Source of the DNA: Desulfocurvibacter africanus subsp. africanus DSM 2603
Lineage (GTDB): Bacteria; Desulfobacterota; Desulfovibrionia; Desulfovibrionales; Desulfovibrionaceae
Direction of reading: 5' to 3'
Length of the DNA: 64,000 bases
NCBI RefSeq assembly: GCF_000422545.1
Contig: NZ_AULZ01000005.1
Location: 1 to 64,000, forward strand
Shown: one piece after another, positions 16,804-25,316 of the stretch
How the letters are laid out: each line of letters starts with the position of its first letter
Position numbering within the stretch: position 1 is the first letter of the stretch
Notes under the pieces: model-generated
What the model saw: the letters and a program-made list of their open reading frames with translations, nothing else
The model's database searches: none
What the model was told of the DNA's origin: nothing
Translations under genes and position numbers: made by a program

Positions 16804-17892
16804 TTACGCGCTCCAGCGCTGCTCGCCGCCATGGCCGGCAGCCTCTTCGGCATACGCCACGAGTTCCCGCGCACGCGCGTCCGCCGTGTGCGACTCCAAA
16901 ACCCTGGCTCTGGCGGCCCGGGCCAGGCTTCCGCGCTCGGGCTCGCTCATGTGCGTCATGCAATCGGCCACATCCTGGCTGGATGCGGCCACGATGATTT
17001 CCTCGTCGGGCCGGAAGAAGTCGTCCAGCCCAGCCCACCAGTCGCTGATCACAGGCGTGCCGCAGGCCCCGGCCTCGAACAGACGTATGCTCGGCGACCA
17101 GCCTGCCGCAACCATATCCGCGCGGGTCAGGTTGAGCGTGAAGCGTTGGGCCGCATAGAAGCCGGGATGCTCGGGCGGCGGCAGATGTTCCACGCGCGCC
17201 ACGTTGCCCGGCCAGGCGATATTCGCCGGGTACTGCGGTCCGGCCACCACGAAATGCTTGTCGGACAAGCTCTGCGCCGGCTCCAGCATGAGCCGCGAGA
17301 GAACCGGCTGGCGCGTGGGGCAGTAGGTGCCCAGGTAGCCCAGGTCCCACTGCGGGGCGCGGCGCACGGGGTAGTAGTTGCGCGGGTCCACGCTGCAGTA
17401 CAGGGGCCGGGCCATGGGCGAGCCGAACTCCTTCTCCAGGCGCGTGAGCGTCGGCCCGCCGGTGAAGGAAAGGTACAGGTCGTAGGCCGGGATGAGCGAC
17501 GGCTCCAGGTAGGCGCACTCGCCGCGCGCCAAAGCCGCCAGCGTCACGGGCGTGTCGATGTCGTAGAAGGCCCGCACGCCGCTCGCCGTGTCGAGCACGA
17601 AGCGGCCCACCTGCACGCCTCGGGGCACATAGGAGCCCACGATGACCAAGTCGGCCTCGCGCACGGCCTGCACATGGCGTGGGGAAAGATCCTTGATGCG
17701 CTTGTAGAGCACTGTCTCGCAGAAGGGCGGCGAGGGCAGGTCGCGGTTCTCGGCATACCAGGGCACGTCGCGCTCCAGGAACAGCACGCGATGGCCGCGC
17801 GCGGCCAGGGCGCGCACCAGGCCGCGATAGGTCACGGCATGGCCGTTGCCCCAGGAAGAGGTGATGGACAACCCGAAAATGGCTACGCGCAT
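16804..17892 (-). CDS. CgeB-like glycosyltransferase (copy 1)
   Basis: 362 aa from the ATG at 17892, which has GGGAGG seven bases upstream and overlaps the previous gene by 10 bp. GT-B fold protein of the CgeB type: N-terminal RVAIFGLSITSSWGNGHAVT, a central DLGYLGTYCPTRQPVLSRLM segment and the C-terminal GWSPSIRLFEAGACGTPVIS motif with the Glu of retaining GT4-like enzymes. No membrane helix. It is the last of three tandem related genes. CgeB is known from Bacillus spore-surface glycosylation; here it must act on another polysaccharide. The sugars are unknown. Confidence 0.87.
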   Translation of the reverse strand: MRVAIFGLSITSSWGNGHAVTYRGLVRALAARGHRVLFLERDVPWYAENRDLPSPPFCETVLYKRIKDLSPRHVQAVREADLVIVGSYVPRGVQVGRFVLDTASGVRAFYDIDTPVTLAALARGECAYLEPSLIPAYDLYLSFTGGPTLTRLEKEFGSPMARPLYCSVDPRNYYPVRRAPQWDLGYLGTYCPTRQPVLSRLMLEPAQSLSDKHFVVAGPQYPANIAWPGNVARVEHLPPPEHPGFYAAQRFTLNLTRADMVAAGWSPSIRLFEAGACGTPVISDWWAGLDDFFRPDEEIIVAASSQDVADCMTHMSEPERGSLARAARARVLESHTADARARELVAYAEEAAGHGGEQRWSA

Positions 17893-18977
17893 TGGACGGC
17901 CTCCCGGTCCGTGATCTCGCCACGCAGCAGCCAATCGAGTCCGCGCGCCCGGCGGGCATATGTGTGCTGATCCATGGCCCGCGCCAGGGCCGCCAGGCCG
18001 ATGACCCGCGCCTTGCGCGGCGAGAGGTCGGCCAAGACCTCGGCCACCTCCTCGCCGGAACCGGCCACGAGTATCTCGCGGCCCGGCTCGAAGAAGTCTC
18101 CCACGCCCGTGAAGGCGTCCGTGATGACACAAGCGCCTGCCGCCGCAGCCTCGAAGACCCGCGTGGCCGGCGACCAGCCGTTCAGGGCCATGCTCTCGCG
18201 GTTGATGTTGAGCACGGCAAGGGTCGAGCAGTTCAGGGCGTTGTGGTCCGCGGTGTAGACATGGCCGAGCCAACGCACGTTGCCCGGCATCGGCTTGCCG
18301 TCCCAGCCGTTGCCGCCCAGCAGGAAGCTCCGGCTCGGCAGGCGCTCGGCGGCCTTGAGGAAGAACTCCTCCACCCTGGCCTCGCGGTCGGGCAGCCGGT
18401 TGCCCAGAAAGCTCAGATCGGCCCGGAAGCGTGCCCTGCAGCCCACGGGATGGTGCGTCTCGGGCGAGAATCCATTGTAGATCGGCACGCACAGCCGTGC
18501 GCCGAACTTTTCAAAGGCCTGCACCACGGGTCGGCCGCCCCCGTAGGTCAGCACCAGGTCGTAGCGCGGCAGGTTGGCGCGCATGGGGTCGGCCGGATCG
18601 GCGTCGATTCGCGCCAGCGTGGCCGGAGCATCCACGTCCCAGTAGGTCACCAGGGTGGACGGGGACTGCAGCCGCAGCACCTCGCGCTCCAGGTACTCGT
18701 CGAATATGCCCACGCCGCTGGCCTTGACCACCACGTCGGCTCCGGCGGCCTGCTCCAGGCAGGCGTCCACGCCGTCCTGCGTCGGCGGATAGACCACCAC
18801 CTTCACCCAGTGCGGGTCGTCCATGTCGCGGTGCTGCTGACGGCCGTAGGCATCGGGCTCGTAGAAGGTCACGCGCCAGCCCAGGGAGTGCAGCTCGCGG
18901 ATGAGCCCGCGGTAATATGTCGCGGCCCCGTTCCAGTAGGCGGACACGAGGCTCGAACCGAAGAATGCCATATTCAT
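17883..18977 (-). CDS. CgeB-like glycosyltransferase (copy 2)
   Basis: 364 aa. N-terminus MNMAFFGSSLVSAYWNGAAT followed by YYRGLIRELHSLGWRVTFYE; the C-terminal domain has LNGWSPATRVFEAAAAGACV and then DFFEPGREILVA. Clearly paralogous with copies 1 and 3 and fused to them by short overlaps: 10 bp with copy 1 and an ATGA overlap with copy 3. The YWDVDAPATLARI motif is shared with copy 1 (YDIDTPVTLAAL), suggesting a similar donor site in these two copies that copy 3 lacks. Probable cytoplasmic enzyme; sugar specificity unknown. Confidence 0.87.
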   Translation of the reverse strand: MNMAFFGSSLVSAYWNGAATYYRGLIRELHSLGWRVTFYEPDAYGRQQHRDMDDPHWVKVVVYPPTQDGVDACLEQAAGADVVVKASGVGIFDEYLEREVLRLQSPSTLVTYWDVDAPATLARIDADPADPMRANLPRYDLVLTYGGGRPVVQAFEKFGARLCVPIYNGFSPETHHPVGCRARFRADLSFLGNRLPDREARVEEFFLKAAERLPSRSFLLGGNGWDGKPMPGNVRWLGHVYTADHNALNCSTLAVLNINRESMALNGWSPATRVFEAAAAGACVITDAFTGVGDFFEPGREILVAGSGEEVAEVLADLSPRKARVIGLAALARAMDQHTYARRARGLDWLLRGEITDREAVQCA

Positions 18978-20107
18978 GCGTTTGCCTCCGTGGCGGTAAT
19001 GGCGCGCGCGGTCCGGCTCTCCCGGCCCAGCCCTGCGCAGATATTCAGCAGCTCGACGGCCCGATGGCCGCAGGTGTGGCGGGAAAGAACGGTCTCCAGC
19101 CCGCTGCGGGCCAGGGATTCGGCCAGATCCGGATCACAGAGCACCTCGCGCATCTTGAGCTCCATGTCCCGGCCGCAACGGGCTGACAGGTAGTCCTGGC
19201 CGGGCCGGAACAGGCCCTCGATGTCCTCCCAGAGCGAGCACAGGAGCGGGATGCCGCAGGCCAGGGCCTCGAACACGCGGATGGTCGGGATGCCGGGGAG
19301 CTGGCGGGTGTAGAGCCGCCTGGGCACGTGCACGGTCATACGGTGGGCTGCGAATATCTCGGGAACGCGATGGTTGGCCAGCCAGCCCATGTACTGCGCG
19401 CCGGAGCGATGCACGGCCAGCAGGCCCGGCTCGGGGTAGCGCACGCCGTACACGCGCGCGGACAACCCCTGACAGCGCAAGGGTCCGTACAGGAACTCGC
19501 GCAACTCGTGGCTGCGCTCGCCGTCGCCCCAGTTGCCCACGAACACGAGGTCGCGCTCCCGGCGCAGCTCGGGCCTGGGCCGGAACAGCTCCGTGTCCGC
19601 GGCCTCGTGCCATACGTAGGCACGACCGTCCCAGCCCTGGCGCACATAGACCTCGCGCAGGGCCCCGCCGAATGCCAGCACGCCGTCGAAGGCCGAGAGG
19701 TCGAAGGCGGCCATTTCCTCGGGCCTGCTCACGGCCCGGTGGTGCGTGTCATGGAAGAAGAGCAGGAATTGCCCGCCGCCCGCGCGCCTGCGGCCGATGC
19801 GGCCGGCCAATGCCGGGTCGTTCCACTCGTGGACCAGCACCACATCCGCGCCATCCAAGGCTTGATCCAGATCCAGTGAGTCCGGGTCGTACTCCTGGGA
19901 AGTGAAGCCGGAAAAGGCACGGTAAAAATCGTCCTCCGCACGGGGGTCCGTTTCGAGCATGTTCGCGCGGCTCCAGCCGTCGACCGGCTCGTACACCCGG
20001 ACCTCATGGCCCAGGCCGGTCAAGGAGCGCACAAGACCACGCAGGAAGTGGGCATTGCCGTGGTTCCAGCAGGAAACCAGCGAGTGATAGAAGAGCACGA
20101 AGCGCAC
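18974..20107 (-). CDS. CgeB-like glycosyltransferase (copy 3)
   Basis: 377 aa using a GTG start at 20107 that follows the upstream TAG by one base, with GGGAG six bases ahead; the frame is open 20 codons further but would overlap the GT4 gene. N-terminus VRFVLFYHSLVSCWNHGNAH, then DLVFVGNWGDGERSHELREF and the C-terminal LPGIPTIRVFEALACGIPLL motif with DYLSARC after it. This is the most divergent of the three paralogues. It probably adds one sugar in the pathway; the acceptor is unknown. Confidence 0.87.
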   Translation of the reverse strand: MRFVLFYHSLVSCWNHGNAHFLRGLVRSLTGLGHEVRVYEPVDGWSRANMLETDPRAEDDFYRAFSGFTSQEYDPDSLDLDQALDGADVVLVHEWNDPALAGRIGRRRAGGGQFLLFFHDTHHRAVSRPEEMAAFDLSAFDGVLAFGGALREVYVRQGWDGRAYVWHEAADTELFRPRPELRRERDLVFVGNWGDGERSHELREFLYGPLRCQGLSARVYGVRYPEPGLLAVHRSGAQYMGWLANHRVPEIFAAHRMTVHVPRRLYTRQLPGIPTIRVFEALACGIPLLCSLWEDIEGLFRPGQDYLSARCGRDMELKMREVLCDPDLAESLARSGLETVLSRHTCGHRAVELLNICAGLGRESRTARAITATEANA

Positions 20108-20108
20108 T

Positions 20109-21302
20109 CTAGGCTCCCTGGGCCAAGGCCAGCGGCCCTTGTCCCGAGTCGTCGGGGCCCTGGTCATCGGGTTCGATTTCGCTGGAGGAGGCGTGCTCCA
20201 AGTCGATGACCCCTAGGCCGTCGCCTACCATGAGGTTGTAAACCGCGGCGTAACGCAGGGCCATGCGCTCCACGCTCATGGCCAGGGCCCTTGCGCGGGC
20301 CTCGCGGGCCAGCCGCGTGCGCAAACCCTTGCGGATCATGAGCAGGGTCAGGGCATTGCGCAGCTCCCTGGGCTCGTCGGGGTCCACGAACAGCGCCGCG
20401 CCGTTCCACAGCTCGCGCAGGCTGCCGATGTCGCCCAGCACAAGGGCGCAGCCGCTCATGGCCGCTTCGAGCACCGTCAGGCCGAATGGCTCGTAGCGTG
20501 CGGGCAGGCAGTAGATGGAGGCCTTGGCCATGTGTCCGGCCAAGGCCGCGCGCGGCAAAAAGCCCAGGTACTCGGCGTTGGCGGGCTTGCAGGATGTGCC
20601 GCAAGGGTGGCGCCACTCTCCGGCGATTCTCACGGGCCAGGCCAGGTTGCTGGCGGCCTTGTCCAGGCTGGTTACGTTCTTGGCCTCGTCCCACACGCGC
20701 CCGGCCCCGAGCACCAGCGGCTGCTTGCGGCCGGGCGAGAACAAGGCGGGGTCGCAGCCGTTGCGGATGACGATGGCCGGAGCCGAGCGGCCGTACAGGC
20801 TGTGTATCGTGCGCAGCATGTGACGCGTCGGCGCGGCCACCGCGTCGGCTCCCAGCAGGCCACGCTTGACCAATTCGGCGTAGCCCAACCACTGTTTCGG
20901 GGCCATGCGCCCCTTGACCGCCAGCCACCAGGACAGCACGCACGAATGGGCCACGACGAGGCAAGGCGCTTTCCAGGGCAGGCAGCCGTGGGCGTAATTG
21001 TTCAGATGGATCAGGTCCGGCCTGACCACGGACTCCAGGTCCAGCAGCCATTCCCCGGCTCGACCCACGTCCGCCGTGCCGCCGTCCATCCACTCCAGCT
21101 TGAAGTCGCCGTGGTGCAGCTCAAGGCCGACAATGGACTCGGCCTCGGCGCGCCGCTCGGCGGACAGGTCGCCCATGACCGCCAGGGTCACGCGCACGCC
21201 GAGCTTCGCCAGGCCCCGCACCAGGTCCAGGCAGTAATCCCAGACCCCGCCCACGGCATCGGCGGTCATGAGCACCCGCCGCACTTTCCTCGTTATGGTC
21301 AT
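20109..21302 (-). CDS. Glycosyltransferase family 4
   Basis: 397 aa from the ATG at 21302 (GGAGG just upstream). GT-B fold retaining glycosyltransferase. N-terminal domain: RRVLMTADAVGGVWDYCLDL; the linker has VIRNGCDPALFSPGRK; the C-terminal donor site is YCLPARYEPFGLTVLEAAMS with the E-x7-E pattern typical of GT4. The C-terminal 35 residues are acidic and low-complexity, unlike the family core. One base separates it from CgeB copy 3, and a family A repeat lies just upstream, between it and the radical SAM gene. Confidence 0.92.
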   Translation of the reverse strand: MTITRKVRRVLMTADAVGGVWDYCLDLVRGLAKLGVRVTLAVMGDLSAERRAEAESIVGLELHHGDFKLEWMDGGTADVGRAGEWLLDLESVVRPDLIHLNNYAHGCLPWKAPCLVVAHSCVLSWWLAVKGRMAPKQWLGYAELVKRGLLGADAVAAPTRHMLRTIHSLYGRSAPAIVIRNGCDPALFSPGRKQPLVLGAGRVWDEAKNVTSLDKAASNLAWPVRIAGEWRHPCGTSCKPANAEYLGFLPRAALAGHMAKASIYCLPARYEPFGLTVLEAAMSGCALVLGDIGSLRELWNGAALFVDPDEPRELRNALTLLMIRKGLRTRLAREARARALAMSVERMALRYAAVYNLMVGDGLGVIDLEHASSSEIEPDDQGPDDSGQGPLALAQGA

Positions 21303-21318
21303 GCCGCCTCCAGCCAAA

Positions 21319-21442
21319 ACAGATTGCTTTTAAGACGCCCGCTCCGGCGTTGACGGCGCAAGTGAATTGCGCCTACGCCTGCTCGGCGGCAAGCCATGCC
21401 GACGCATGGCTTGCAGAGCATTTTCAAAAGCAAAATGCTCTA
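21319..21442 (+). repeat. Family A repeat (copy A4), supplies a stop codon
   Basis: Complete copy between the GT4 and radical SAM genes. The TAG that ends the radical SAM gene (21440-21442) is the first triplet of the terminal repeat TAGAGCATTTTGC. A small sequence change (CCTGCTCGGCGGC) distinguishes this copy. Confidence 0.92.
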
Positions 21443-22714
21443 GCTCCCCACTGCCGCGGGCATGCTCCAGGCGTCCTGCAGCTCGCTCAGGCGCGTTACG
21501 CCCGCATGGTAGTCCTGCAGGGCCCGCTCCCAAGCCAGGTCGTCGGGCTCGCCCCATTTGCGCCGGTAGATATTCGAGCCGGGATAAGGAAAAATGGGCA
21601 CGGGATCATTGGCCCATATGCCGCGACTGTGCAGCCTGTCCCGCCACTCGGCCACGAAGTCCGGACTCTCGCAGCCCACGTCCACCAGGTTTGCCTGCAC
21701 GAAGGGAATATTGCTCTTGGCCATGACCAGCCGCTCGACCATCTGCTCGGTGCTCATGGCGCTGCGCTTGCCGAGCAGGGCGCGCACATCCGGGGTCAGG
21801 CACTCCAGGCCGGCCTCCACGGACACGCAGCCGGCCCTGCCCAGCAGTTCCAGATCGCGCGGCTTCCATATGTCGATGCGCGTCTGGATGCCGAATTTGA
21901 GTCCACGAGCGGCCAGTTCGCTGAGCAATGGCCGGTCGGCCAGGAACAGCTCGTCGATGAAGTAGACGTACTCCACGCCCCGCGACAGCAGGCCGTCGAT
22001 CTCGGCCAGCACCGTGGCCATGGGCCGCTTGCGGTACACGCCGCGGAAGTATTCGCGGGCGCAGAACACACAGCCGAACGGGCAGCCGCGCGAAGCCTCC
22101 ACCTCCGCGCCGGGACCCTTGGGCGGCGCATCGAAGCGGTGGTGATGGTGAACATGGCGCGAGATCCACTCGTCTGGCCAGCTCAAGGCCGGCAACGCCT
22201 CCACCTTCGCGGTCTGCACCCGGCCGTCCTTGCCGTGCAGGCGTCCGCGCCAGTTGAAGACCAGGCCGGGAATCTCGCGCCAGTCCTTGTCCGCCAAAAG
22301 TGGCAGGGCCTGCTCGAACTCGCCGCGCAGCACGGCGTCGGCCCGCAGCTTGGCCAGAACCGAACCGGGGCTGGTGGACGGGTGCGGGCCCACGGCCACG
22401 AGCACGCCGGCCGCCTCGATGATGGCCGCGGCCGTCAGTTCGGGCACGGTCAGCTCGGGCTGGGCGCAGCGCCAGAACAGGTAGGTCGGGGCAGTGACCA
22501 GCACCGTGAAGTCCGGCGCGAAGTCCTCCAGCCGGGCGCGCAAATCGCCCAGTGACAGATTGAACAGGTGCGCGTCGATGATCACGGCCTCATGGCCGGC
22601 GTCCTCCAGGGCCCGCGCGGCGTAGCCCAGCTCCAGCGGCAGATGCGGCTCGCGGCAGCCGAAATAGACGCTGCCGGCGAAGCACCAGTTTGGATTGACG
22701 AGCGCGAATCTCAT
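21440..22714 (-). CDS. B12-binding domain radical SAM protein
   Basis: 424 aa from the ATG at 22714, with GGGAGG seven bases upstream and an ATGA overlap with the epimerase. Residues 1-160 form a B12-binding-like Rossmann domain (PLELGYAARALEDAGHEAVI, VAVGPHPSTSPGS). The radical SAM core has SRGCPFGCVFCAREYF, the CxxxCxxC cluster site, near residue 205. This class performs methylations or rearrangements on unreactive carbons. The stop codon comes from a family A repeat, so the original C-terminus may be shortened. In this island it probably modifies a sugar or lipid; I believe the same family recurs with CgeB clusters elsewhere (unverified). Confidence 0.9.
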   Translation of the reverse strand: MRFALVNPNWCFAGSVYFGCREPHLPLELGYAARALEDAGHEAVIIDAHLFNLSLGDLRARLEDFAPDFTVLVTAPTYLFWRCAQPELTVPELTAAAIIEAAGVLVAVGPHPSTSPGSVLAKLRADAVLRGEFEQALPLLADKDWREIPGLVFNWRGRLHGKDGRVQTAKVEALPALSWPDEWISRHVHHHHRFDAPPKGPGAEVEASRGCPFGCVFCAREYFRGVYRKRPMATVLAEIDGLLSRGVEYVYFIDELFLADRPLLSELAARGLKFGIQTRIDIWKPRDLELLGRAGCVSVEAGLECLTPDVRALLGKRSAMSTEQMVERLVMAKSNIPFVQANLVDVGCESPDFVAEWRDRLHSRGIWANDPVPIFPYPGSNIYRRKWGEPDDLAWERALQDYHAGVTRLSELQDAWSMPAAVGS

Positions 22715-23814
22715 GAAATGGCCTCCCGTGCCCAAAGTTGTCCGCCTGCCATGACTCTGTGCTCCTTGAGCCACTTCGTCAGGGCGGCCACACCGTCCCT
22801 CTTGCTCATGCGCGGTTTCCAGCCCGTGGCCGCTTCGAAGCCGCCCGTGTCGGCCACGAACCAGGCCTGGTCGCCAGGCCTGCCCTTGCCGTAGGCCATG
22901 GAAGCGGGCGTCACGCCCAGTTCGCGCATCATGTCCAGAAGCTCCAGCAGGCTTATGGCGTTATCCGGCCCGCCGCCCATGTTGAAGGCCCTGCCGCGCA
23001 GATCGTCGGCAAGCTTCACGGCCAGCAGGAAGGCGTCGACCAAATCCTCCACCCAGAGCACGTCGCGCACCTGCTTGCCGTTGCCGTAGATGGTCAGCCC
23101 CCGTCCCTCCAGGGCGCTGATGAGGAAATGGGCCACCCAGCCCTGGTCCTCGGTGCCGGACTGATGCGGGCCGTAGATGCAGCTCATGCGCATGGCCACG
23201 GCCCGCAGGCCGTAGATGCGTGCGTAATCCAACACGTACTGATCGGCCGCGCCCTTGGAGCAGCCGTAAGGGCTGTAGAAATCCAGGGGACGGTCCTCGG
23301 CCACGCCGTGCTCGGCCACCAAGGCATCGACCGGTGCATAGCGCGTGTCGCCCTCCAGCAGCTCCAGATTGGCCAGCTTGCCGTAAACCTTGTTGGTGGA
23401 GGTGAACACCAATGGCGGCGGGTTTTCGAGGCTTCGCAAGGCCTCAAGGACGTTGAGCGTGCCCGCGGCGTTGACCTCGAAGTCCGCGCGCGGATTGCGC
23501 ACGCTCGTGGTCACGGCCACCTGCGCGGCCAGATGGAAGACTGCGTCCGCGCCCTGCACGGCCGAAGCCACGGCGCGGGCGTCGCGCACGTCGGCTGTCT
23601 GCGCGGTGACCAGATCGCCGTGCATGGCCTTGAGCCACGCCAGATTCCGTTCGCCGCCGGGCCGGGACAGGTTGTCCAGGATGAGCACGCGGCGTCCCTG
23701 GCCGGCCAGACGGTGGCTCAAGTTTGTGCCGATGAAGCCTGCCCCGCCGGTGACCAGCGCATGGGGTCCGCTGCGCTGACGCGACAGGGACGCGGTTCCC
23801 CGCTTGGCTGTCAT
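22711..23814 (-). CDS. NAD-dependent nucleotide-sugar epimerase (CDP-paratose 2-epimerase-like)
   Basis: 367 aa from the ATG at 23814, which overlaps the previous stop (ATGA). Extended short-chain dehydrogenase: NAD site ALVTGGAGFIGTNLSHRLA, catalytic Ser-Thr around VFTSTNKVYG and the YxxxK pair in YSPYGCSKGAADQY. The TNKVYG and GCSKGAADQYVLDYARIYGL wording is typical of the CDP-paratose/tyvelose 2-epimerase branch, but the sugar cannot be fixed from sequence. It supplies an activated sugar for the glycosyltransferases downstream. Confidence 0.92.
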   Translation of the reverse strand: MTAKRGTASLSRQRSGPHALVTGGAGFIGTNLSHRLAGQGRRVLILDNLSRPGGERNLAWLKAMHGDLVTAQTADVRDARAVASAVQGADAVFHLAAQVAVTTSVRNPRADFEVNAAGTLNVLEALRSLENPPPLVFTSTNKVYGKLANLELLEGDTRYAPVDALVAEHGVAEDRPLDFYSPYGCSKGAADQYVLDYARIYGLRAVAMRMSCIYGPHQSGTEDQGWVAHFLISALEGRGLTIYGNGKQVRDVLWVEDLVDAFLLAVKLADDLRGRAFNMGGGPDNAISLLELLDMMRELGVTPASMAYGKGRPGDQAWFVADTGGFEAATGWKPRMSKRDGVAALTKWLKEHRVMAGGQLWAREAIS

Positions 23815-24926
23815 ATGGTCAGCCCCCTGCCGCTCAGCTCCTTGGCCATGTCGTCGAACTTGTCCACTGCCTGCTGTCCCGCCAGCCAGTCGGACAGCTC
23901 CGCCAGGCCGTCGCTCAGCTCCACCTGGGGCTTGAAGCCGAGCACGTTTCTGGCCAGGCTCGTATCCGCGAAGCAGTGGCGGATGTCGCCCACGCGGCAC
24001 TTGCCCGTGATCTCCGGCTCCAGGGAGCTGCCCAGCACCGCTCCCAGACCTTCGGCCAGGTCGCGCACGGAATAGCTGTTGCCGCTACCGATGTTGAAGA
24101 CCTTGCCTGCGGCATCCGGCTTTTCCAGGGCCAGCCTGCAGGCTCGGGCCACATCGGCCACGTGCACGAAGTCCCGGCGCTGGCGACCATCCTCGAAGAT
24201 CATGGGCGATTTGCCGTTGAGCAGGCGCGAGGCGAAGATAGCCAGCACGCCCGTGTAGGGGTTGGAGAGGGCCTGGCGCGTGCCGTAGACGTTGAAGAAG
24301 CGCAGGCCCACGGTCTGGATGCCGTAGCTTGAACCCACCATGTGGCACATGCGTTCCTGGGCGTACTTGCTAAGGGCGTAGACCGAGGCCAGGCAGGGCC
24401 GCTTGCTTTCCGGCGTGGGCATGGGCACGAGCGGCGCGCCGTCCCTGTCGCAGCACTCCCAGCGTCCCTGGCGCAGGGCCTCGCCCTCGCGGCAGGCGTC
24501 TTCCACCAGCCGGCCGTCGGGAGCCAGATAGAGGCCCTCGCCGTAGATGGACATGGACGAGGCCACGATCAACCGCTCCACGGGATTCGTCGTGAGCTTC
24601 TGCAGAAGGGCGGCGGTTCCGGTCTCGTTCACGTCCACATAATCGCGCACCTGATACATGCTCTGCCCGACGCCGACCATGGCCGCGAAATGGAATACCG
24701 CGTCCACTCCGCACAGGCACTTGCGCAGCATGTTCATGTCGCGCACATCCCCGACCAGCAGTTCCACTTCCGGATCCAGATAATCAGGACGGATCTTGTC
24801 CCGGCCGTGAACCTGCTCGCTCAGGTTGTCTAGCACTCGCACCGCGTATCCGGCGGCCAGAAGCTCGTCGGCCAGATGCGAGCCGATGAAGCCCGCTCCG
24901 CCCGTAATGAGCACCTGTTTGGCCAT
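23811..24926 (-). CDS. NAD-dependent nucleotide-sugar epimerase/dehydratase (GalE-like)
   Basis: 371 aa. Extended SDR enzyme: QVLITGGAGFIGSHLADELL at the N-terminus, a VASSMSIYGEG segment with the catalytic Ser, and YALSKYAQERMCHMVGSSYG with the YxxxK pair. An insert of about 45 residues after IYGEG (rich in Cys, Arg and Pro) is larger than in plain GalE and resembles dTDP-glucuronate/galacturonate epimerase-like proteins of glycan clusters. First gene of the minus-strand island, with about 390 bp of AT-rich regulatory DNA upstream. Confidence 0.92.
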   Translation of the reverse strand: MAKQVLITGGAGFIGSHLADELLAAGYAVRVLDNLSEQVHGRDKIRPDYLDPEVELLVGDVRDMNMLRKCLCGVDAVFHFAAMVGVGQSMYQVRDYVDVNETGTAALLQKLTTNPVERLIVASSMSIYGEGLYLAPDGRLVEDACREGEALRQGRWECCDRDGAPLVPMPTPESKRPCLASVYALSKYAQERMCHMVGSSYGIQTVGLRFFNVYGTRQALSNPYTGVLAIFASRLLNGKSPMIFEDGRQRRDFVHVADVARACRLALEKPDAAGKVFNIGSGNSYSVRDLAEGLGAVLGSSLEPEITGKCRVGDIRHCFADTSLARNVLGFKPQVELSDGLAELSDWLAGQQAVDKFDDMAKELSGRGLTI

Positions 24927-25316
24927 GCAATCCTCCTCTTACGTGATTCGCGCCCCTGGACATTAATTCCTCAGCCTACAGGGGAAACCACATCTCGACG
25001 TTAGAGGCAAGCGGCATGACCATCCTGATGAAGTTATTCACTAACCAAAATACATCAATAAAGGCTGTGAAATCACACAGATTTGCCAACAAAGTTAATT
25101 ATTGCATAAAAAAACATTCTTATTGCTGTAGTACATTATCCTACACATTAGTCCCTGCGACTTAGGGTTTAGGACTACAAGAAGTAAGGCATTCATGTGC
25201 ATGTCGTAGGAACTCGTCCTACATGACTGTACTTGCCAAGATTATGCGATCCGCTTGCACTTTTTTCTCCAGATAGGCTACCTTAGCGGCCGCGTCTCAC
25301 AAACAGGGAGCATGAC
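24927..25316. promoter_or_regulatory. AT-rich divergent promoter region with three short palindromes
   Basis: 390 bp, the most AT-rich stretch in the window, between the glycan island and the FAD-Rieske gene. It contains TGTGA-AA-TCACA (25066-25077, a perfect 12-bp palindrome, spacing too short for a CRP/HcpR box), TAGTCC...GGACTA (25149-25177) and GTAGGA...TCCTAC (25206-25222). These could be operators; no -35/-10 pair is clear. No gene is seen. Confidence 0.45.

Noticed and set aside
17893-18492. 200-codon N-terminal extension of CgeB copy 1
   Set aside because: It lies in another frame inside CgeB copy 2; the ATG at 17892 with GGGAGG and a family-like N-terminus is the real start.
25066-25077. 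TGTGA-AA-TCACA as a CRP or HcpR box
   Set aside because: The half sites match but the spacer is 2 bp rather than 6, so a standard Crp/Fnr-type dimer would not fit.
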